The notes under the pieces: generated by a model
The model's input: the letters and a program-made list of their open reading frames with translations, nothing else
Told to the model about the DNA's origin: nothing
The model's database searches: none
From: Desulfosporosinus meridiei DSM 13257
Lineage (GTDB): Bacteria; Bacillota; Desulfitobacteriia; Desulfitobacteriales; Desulfitobacteriaceae
DNA: 64,000 nt
Reading direction: 5' to 3'
Assembly (NCBI RefSeq): GCF_000231385.2
Contig: NC_018515.1
Coordinates: 1,492,501 to 1,556,500 of the forward strand
Program-made: the position numbers and the translations under genes
Shown: one piece after another, positions 60,352 to 64,000 of the stretch
Layout of the letters: the number at the start of each line of letters is the position of its first letter
How positions within the stretch are numbered: position 1 is the stretch's first letter

Positions 60352-61818
60352 ATGTTAAGACCAAGCTTAGAGCAAGCAAAAATCATCGCTCCAGGGTATA
60401 CAATAATCCCCGTATCCCGAGAAATATATGCCGATATTAAAACTCCCATCGCCTTATTAAAAGCTATCAATTCGATCAGTCACCGTTATTATCTCTTGGA
60501 AAGTGTTGAGGGGGGTGAGGTTTGGGGCAGATACTCTTTTTTAGGGTTTGACCCAGTGACTCAGGTAACTTGCAAGGATAATAATATCGAAATTGACAAT
60601 GGAACGATTATTAAGCTCAGGGGATCAGACCCAACCACAGTCGTCAGGGAAATCTTGGCCCAGTATAAATCCCCCAGCTTTGACTTTTTACCACCCTTTA
60701 CTGGCGGATTTGTGGGCTATTTTGCTTATGATTATATCAAATACTTCGAAAAGACCCTGCAACCTAAAAACAGGGATGAAGATCACTTTAATGACCTGGA
60801 ATTAATGCTTTTTGATAAGGTCATTGCCTATGATCACTTGAAACAAAAGATCAATATCATCATTAATATTCGAACAGATGCTTTAGAAGAAGGTTATCGC
60901 AAAGCCAGCTTTGAAATCGATAACATTATTAAATTAATTAAGCAAAACGTTACTGAAGTCCTTAATAAGCCTGTCTTAAAGTCGGAGATTCAACCGGATA
61001 TCACGCGAAGTGAATATCAAGAGATGGTCAGAAAAGCGCAAGAGTATATCATTGATGGGGATATCTTCCAAGTAGTATTGTCCAGGCGTTTTAAAGCTGA
61101 AATGACTGGCAGCCTGATGGATACCTACAGAGTATTGAGAACGACGAATCCTTCTCCCTATATGTTTTTTATTAAAACCAAAGATATTGAGATAGCCGGG
61201 ACATCGCCGGAAACTCTGGTCAAGCTTCAAAATGGAAAATTGGCTACTTTTCCCTTAGCCGGAACCAGGCCCAGAGGAGCTACTGAGGAAGAAGATAAAC
61301 AGATTGAGCAGGAATTGATGGAGGATGAAAAAGAACTTAGTGAGCACAACATGTTAGTCGATTTGGGGAGAAACGATTTAGGCCGGATCAGCAAATTTGG
61401 CAGTGTCAAAGTGAACAGCTATCTTAAAATTTTACGCTTCTCCCATGTTATGCATATTGCTTCTGAAGTGAACAGCGAGATAAGAGAGGACAAAGACGCC
61501 ATGGATGCGATTATGTCGGTTCTGCCAGCCGGGACTCTTTCCGGAGCTCCGAAAATCCGGGCCTGTGAGATCATCGACGAACTAGAGAATACTCGCCGGG
61601 GAATCTATGGTGGCGCTATAGGCTATATCGACTTTTCCGGAAACATGGACACTTGTATCGCTATCAGAATGGCTGTAAAAAAAGAGGATAAAGTATACGT
61701 GCAGGCTGGAGCAGGTATCGTTGCAGACAGTGTACCGGAAAACGAAAGTCTCGAGTGTGAAAATAAAGCCCTGGCAGTGATAAACGCCCTGAAGCTCTCT
61801 CAGGAGGTGATGGATTAA
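60352..61818 (+). CDS. trpE: Anthranilate synthase component I
   Basis: 488 residues. The tryptophan feedback site LLES is visible in YYLLESVEGGEVWGRYSF near residue 45. The chorismate-binding domain has AGTSPETLVK, PLAGTRPRGATEEED, HNMLVDLGRNDLGR and PAGTLSGAPKIRACEIID. With TrpG it makes anthranilate from chorismate and glutamine. The ATG at 60352 has AAAGGAG nine bases before it; an in-frame upstream extension begins inside the T-box terminator and is not coding. The next start overlaps its stop (TAATG). Confidence 0.93.
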   Translation: MLRPSLEQAKIIAPGYTIIPVSREIYADIKTPIALLKAINSISHRYYLLESVEGGEVWGRYSFLGFDPVTQVTCKDNNIEIDNGTIIKLRGSDPTTVVREILAQYKSPSFDFLPPFTGGFVGYFAYDYIKYFEKTLQPKNRDEDHFNDLELMLFDKVIAYDHLKQKINIIINIRTDALEEGYRKASFEIDNIIKLIKQNVTEVLNKPVLKSEIQPDITRSEYQEMVRKAQEYIIDGDIFQVVLSRRFKAEMTGSLMDTYRVLRTTNPSPYMFFIKTKDIEIAGTSPETLVKLQNGKLATFPLAGTRPRGATEEEDKQIEQELMEDEKELSEHNMLVDLGRNDLGRISKFGSVKVNSYLKILRFSHVMHIASEVNSEIREDKDAMDAIMSVLPAGTLSGAPKIRACEIIDELENTRRGIYGGAIGYIDFSGNMDTCIAIRMAVKKEDKVYVQAGAGIVADSVPENESLECENKALAVINALKLSQEVMD

Positions 61819-62396
61819 TGATTTTATTAATCGACAACTATGACAGCTTTTCCTATAATCTCTTTCAACTAATCGGAGAAATAGATGAGGATATAAAAGT
61901 AGTGCGCAATGATGAGCTTAGTGTTCAGGAAATAAAGGCCTTAAAACCCACCCACATCGTTATTTCACCCGGTCCGGGTTTTCCTGCTGAAGCAGGGATC
62001 TGTGAGGAAGTTGTTAGTCAGCTAAAAGAAAGCACCCCAATCCTGGGAGTATGTTTGGGTCACCAAGCGATCTGCGAGGCCTTTGGAGCCAGAATAATTC
62101 ACGCCCGGAAGGTTATGCACGGCAAAAAGAGCACAATCCACATCGCCAATGGCAATGAGATTTTCAGAGGCCTGCCTCCGATCATCGAAGCAGCCAGATA
62201 TCACTCCCTAATTGCCGAAAAATCGGGTATTCCGGATGAGCTTTTAGTGATCGCAGAGGATAAGAATGGTGAAATTATGGGGGTTAAACATCGGGATTAT
62301 GAAGTTTATGGCGTCCAGTTTCATCCGGAATCTATCCTGACACCCAAAGGGAAAGTAATTATAGCCAACTTTCTTGGCCTAGGGGGCAGAGAATAA
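61818..62396 (+). CDS. trpG: Anthranilate/aminodeoxychorismate synthase component II (glutamine amidotransferase)
   Basis: 192 residues, class-I glutamine amidotransferase. PGPGFPAEAG, the nucleophile GVCLGHQAICEAFG (Cys near residue 79), and the catalytic pair in YGVQFHPESILT (His, Glu) are intact. It supplies ammonia for TrpE and, in many Firmicutes, also for PabB. The start overlaps the trpE stop and the stop overlaps the trpD start (both TAATG). Confidence 0.92.
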   Translation: MILLIDNYDSFSYNLFQLIGEIDEDIKVVRNDELSVQEIKALKPTHIVISPGPGFPAEAGICEEVVSQLKESTPILGVCLGHQAICEAFGARIIHARKVMHGKKSTIHIANGNEIFRGLPPIIEAARYHSLIAEKSGIPDELLVIAEDKNGEIMGVKHRDYEVYGVQFHPESILTPKGKVIIANFLGLGGRE

Positions 62397-63412
62397 TGAT
62401 TACAAACGCTATCTATAAAATAGTTAACGGACAAGATTTGGATCTGGAAACCACGAAAGCTGTTATGGAGCAAATCATGAACGGCGAGGCTACCAATGCC
62501 CAAATAGGATCATTTCTGACAGCTATGAGAATGAAAGGGGAAAGTATCGAGGAAATTACAGCCAGTGCCATGGTCATGCGCGAAAAGTGCACAAAGCTCA
62601 AAACAGAAATGGATGTCCTGGATATTGTGGGAACCGGGGGAGACGAAGCTAATACTTTTAATATCTCTACAATAAGTGCTCTGATCGTATCTGCTGCCGG
62701 AGTGCCTGTTGCTAAACACGGAGGACGATCTGTCTCCAGCAAATGCGGAAGTGCGGATTTATTGGAAGCTTTAGGTGTCAAGATTGACATCAGCGCAGAA
62801 AAGAGCGAAGAAATACTGCGCAAGATTGGCTTATGCTTCATGTTTGCTCCCACATACCATGCCTCCATGAAATACGCAGCACCGGTTCGGCGGGAATTAG
62901 CCATTAGAACTCTCTTCAATATCTTAGGCCCCTTAGCAAACCCTGCCGGAGCCAATACTCAACTGCTGGGGGTTTATGACGAAAATTTAGTGGAGCCTTT
63001 AGCCAGAGTGCTTTTAAATCTGGGGGTAAAGAGAGCTATGGTAGTGCATGGACATGACGGTCTGGATGAGGTTACCTTATGCAGCACAACCACTGTTTGT
63101 GAAGTCTTTGCAGGGAGGTTAAACAGCTTCTTTCTTGACCCGGAACAATTAGGATTTACAAAGTGTTCACCCGCAGAGCTTGTGGGAGGAAATCCTGAAG
63201 AAAACGCTCAAATTGCCCGGGATATCTTAAATGGACAAAAGGGCCCTAAGCGGGACATTGTCTTACTAAACACTGCCCTCTGTCTGTATATGTTTCATAG
63301 TCATAGGACTCTCCGCGATTGTGTCAGGCTGGCCGCAGAAATTATCGACAGTGGAAAAGCAAAAGCACAGTTGGAAAAATTTATTACTCTGTCTAATGAG
63401 GTAGTGCTATGA
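62396..63412 (+). CDS. trpD: Anthranilate phosphoribosyltransferase
   Basis: 338 residues of normal length. DIVGTGGDEANTFNIST near residue 78 binds phosphoribosyl diphosphate, KHGGRSVSSKCGSADLLEALG near residue 106 binds anthranilate, and RTLFNILGPLANPA and VVHGHDGLDE follow. It transfers the phosphoribosyl group to anthranilate. The start overlaps the trpG stop and the next start (ATGATA) overlaps the trpD stop (TGA). Confidence 0.94.
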   Translation: MITNAIYKIVNGQDLDLETTKAVMEQIMNGEATNAQIGSFLTAMRMKGESIEEITASAMVMREKCTKLKTEMDVLDIVGTGGDEANTFNISTISALIVSAAGVPVAKHGGRSVSSKCGSADLLEALGVKIDISAEKSEEILRKIGLCFMFAPTYHASMKYAAPVRRELAIRTLFNILGPLANPAGANTQLLGVYDENLVEPLARVLLNLGVKRAMVVHGHDGLDEVTLCSTTTVCEVFAGRLNSFFLDPEQLGFTKCSPAELVGGNPEENAQIARDILNGQKGPKRDIVLLNTALCLYMFHSHRTLRDCVRLAAEIIDSGKAKAQLEKFITLSNEVVL

Positions 63413-64000
63413 TACTGGATGAAATTGCCCTCTATACCATTGAAAGAGTCAAAACATTAAGAGCAAGTAAGTCATTTGAGGAGATAAGGGAAGCAGCCCT
63501 GGCTATTAAGTCTGAAAAGCCTTTTGCCTTTGAAAAAGGACTAGTCAATCCAGACATTGCTTTCATTTGCGAGGTGAAAAAAGCCTCCCCGTCTAAGGGG
63601 ATAATTAGTGGGTCCTTTGATTATGTAGGTATAGCTGAGGAATATGAAAAAGCCGGCGCGAACGCAATTTCTGTACTGACAGAACCAAAATTCTTCTTGG
63701 GCAGTGATAAATATTTAACAGAAATTAAAGATCGAGTGAAAATACCTCTACTCCGCAAAGATTTTGTGATTGATAGTTACCAAATTTATGAGGCGAAAAT
63801 CATTGGTGCGGCGGCAGTTCTGTTAATCTGCAGCTTACTTGATACGAACAAACTACGGGAATATATCCGGATTTCTGATAGTTTAGGTCTCTCAGCCCTG
63901 GTAGAAACCCATACTGAAGCGGAGATTAAGTCAGCTCTGCAAGCCGGTGCCAGAATTATCGGTATTAATAATCGGAACTTAAAGACATTTGAAGTTGATT
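63409..64000 (+). CDS. trpC: Indole-3-glycerol phosphate synthase, N-terminal part
   Basis: Visible residues number about 197 and the frame runs off the right edge. Motifs are FICEVKKASPSKGII near residue 57 (catalytic Glu and Lys), ISVLTEPKFFLGS, PLLRKDFVIDSYQIYEA (Lys), LICSLLD and the ALVETHTEAEI and NNRNLKTF regions. It closes the indole ring of carboxyphenylaminodeoxyribulose phosphate. The start overlaps the trpD stop, continuing the trpEGDC operon. Confidence 0.92.
   Translation, partial: MILDEIALYTIERVKTLRASKSFEEIREAALAIKSEKPFAFEKGLVNPDIAFICEVKKASPSKGIISGSFDYVGIAEEYEKAGANAISVLTEPKFFLGSDKYLTEIKDRVKIPLLRKDFVIDSYQIYEAKIIGAAAVLLICSLLDTNKLREYIRISDSLGLSALVETHTEAEIKSALQAGARIIGINNRNLKTFEVD

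Noticed and set aside
1-64000. Prophage, integrase, transposase or antiphage defence genes
   Set aside because: No such protein signatures were seen in any frame; the window reads as core and accessory metabolic genes.

Overview
The window looks like chromosome from an anaerobic, spore-forming, moderately AT-rich Firmicute of the Desulfosporosinus/Desulfitobacterium type. This is inferred from the gene content: a complete GerA/GerC/GerB germination operon and a Spo0E-like regulator (endospore former), strong AGGAGG ribosome sites with frequent TTG/GTG starts, T-box leaders on aromatic and tryptophan genes, and two molybdopterin oxidoreductase modules typical of anaerobic respirers. No rRNA, tRNA, CRISPR array, prophage or intact insertion sequence was seen.

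Layout. 1-5.1 kb: end of an ABC transporter ATPase, then membrane-lipid genes (CDP-alcohol phosphotransferase, VTT/TVP38 protein, flippase-like protein), a YdjY-like Cys lipoprotein, a C_GCAxxG_C_C protein and a rhodanese lipoprotein. 5.4-10.7 kb: a CWB2/VanW surface protein, a Spo0E-like protein, an unknown membrane protein, a CDF cation transporter, a GDSL esterase and a second TVP38 protein. 10.9-16.4 kb (minus strand): the germination operon gerA-gerC-gerB with a small membrane gene, followed by a CmpB-like and an HD-domain gene. 16.7-19.6 kb (minus): cobT-cobU-cobS under a cobalamin riboswitch. 19.6-24.5 kb: an actin-like ParM gene with a small acidic-repeat partner, then two tandem CNNM/CorC-type genes that lack a standard start codon. 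24.6-34 kb: asparagine synthase, a TetR-RND efflux operon headed by a 29-bp-arm perfect palindrome, DUF3006 plus a metallo-beta-lactamase lipoprotein, and a CBS protein. 34.2-43.2 kb: a PucR-type regulator, a cytoplasmic molybdopterin oxidoreductase with its ferredoxin, a TorD chaperone and a DmsABC-like exported reductase. 43.3-53.3 kb: an AbrB-type regulator, a UbiB-like kinase, a His-rich protein, and an iron region (DtxR-family repressor, feoA, feoB, a Cys-rich FeoB partner, a radical SAM protein, a Cys/His-rich protein and ferritin). 53.3-57 kb: a YetF-like protein and an ABC-2 exporter. 57-64 kb: ilvE, then aroF and trpEGDC behind two T-box leaders; trpC runs off the end.

How it works together. 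The DmsABC/TorD set plus the cytoplasmic Mo enzyme form an anaerobic respiratory island. The iron island shares one operator-like motif (core AGATTAGACTAA or a close variant) before feoA, before feoB and before an undescribed Cys/His-rich gene, with a Fur-like box over the feoA promoter. The most promising less-described items are the ParM/acidic-partner locus with its leader iterons, the iron-box-linked Cys/His-rich protein, the non-canonical starts of the CNNM pair, and the long TetR palindrome with a shortened copy upstream of gerA.
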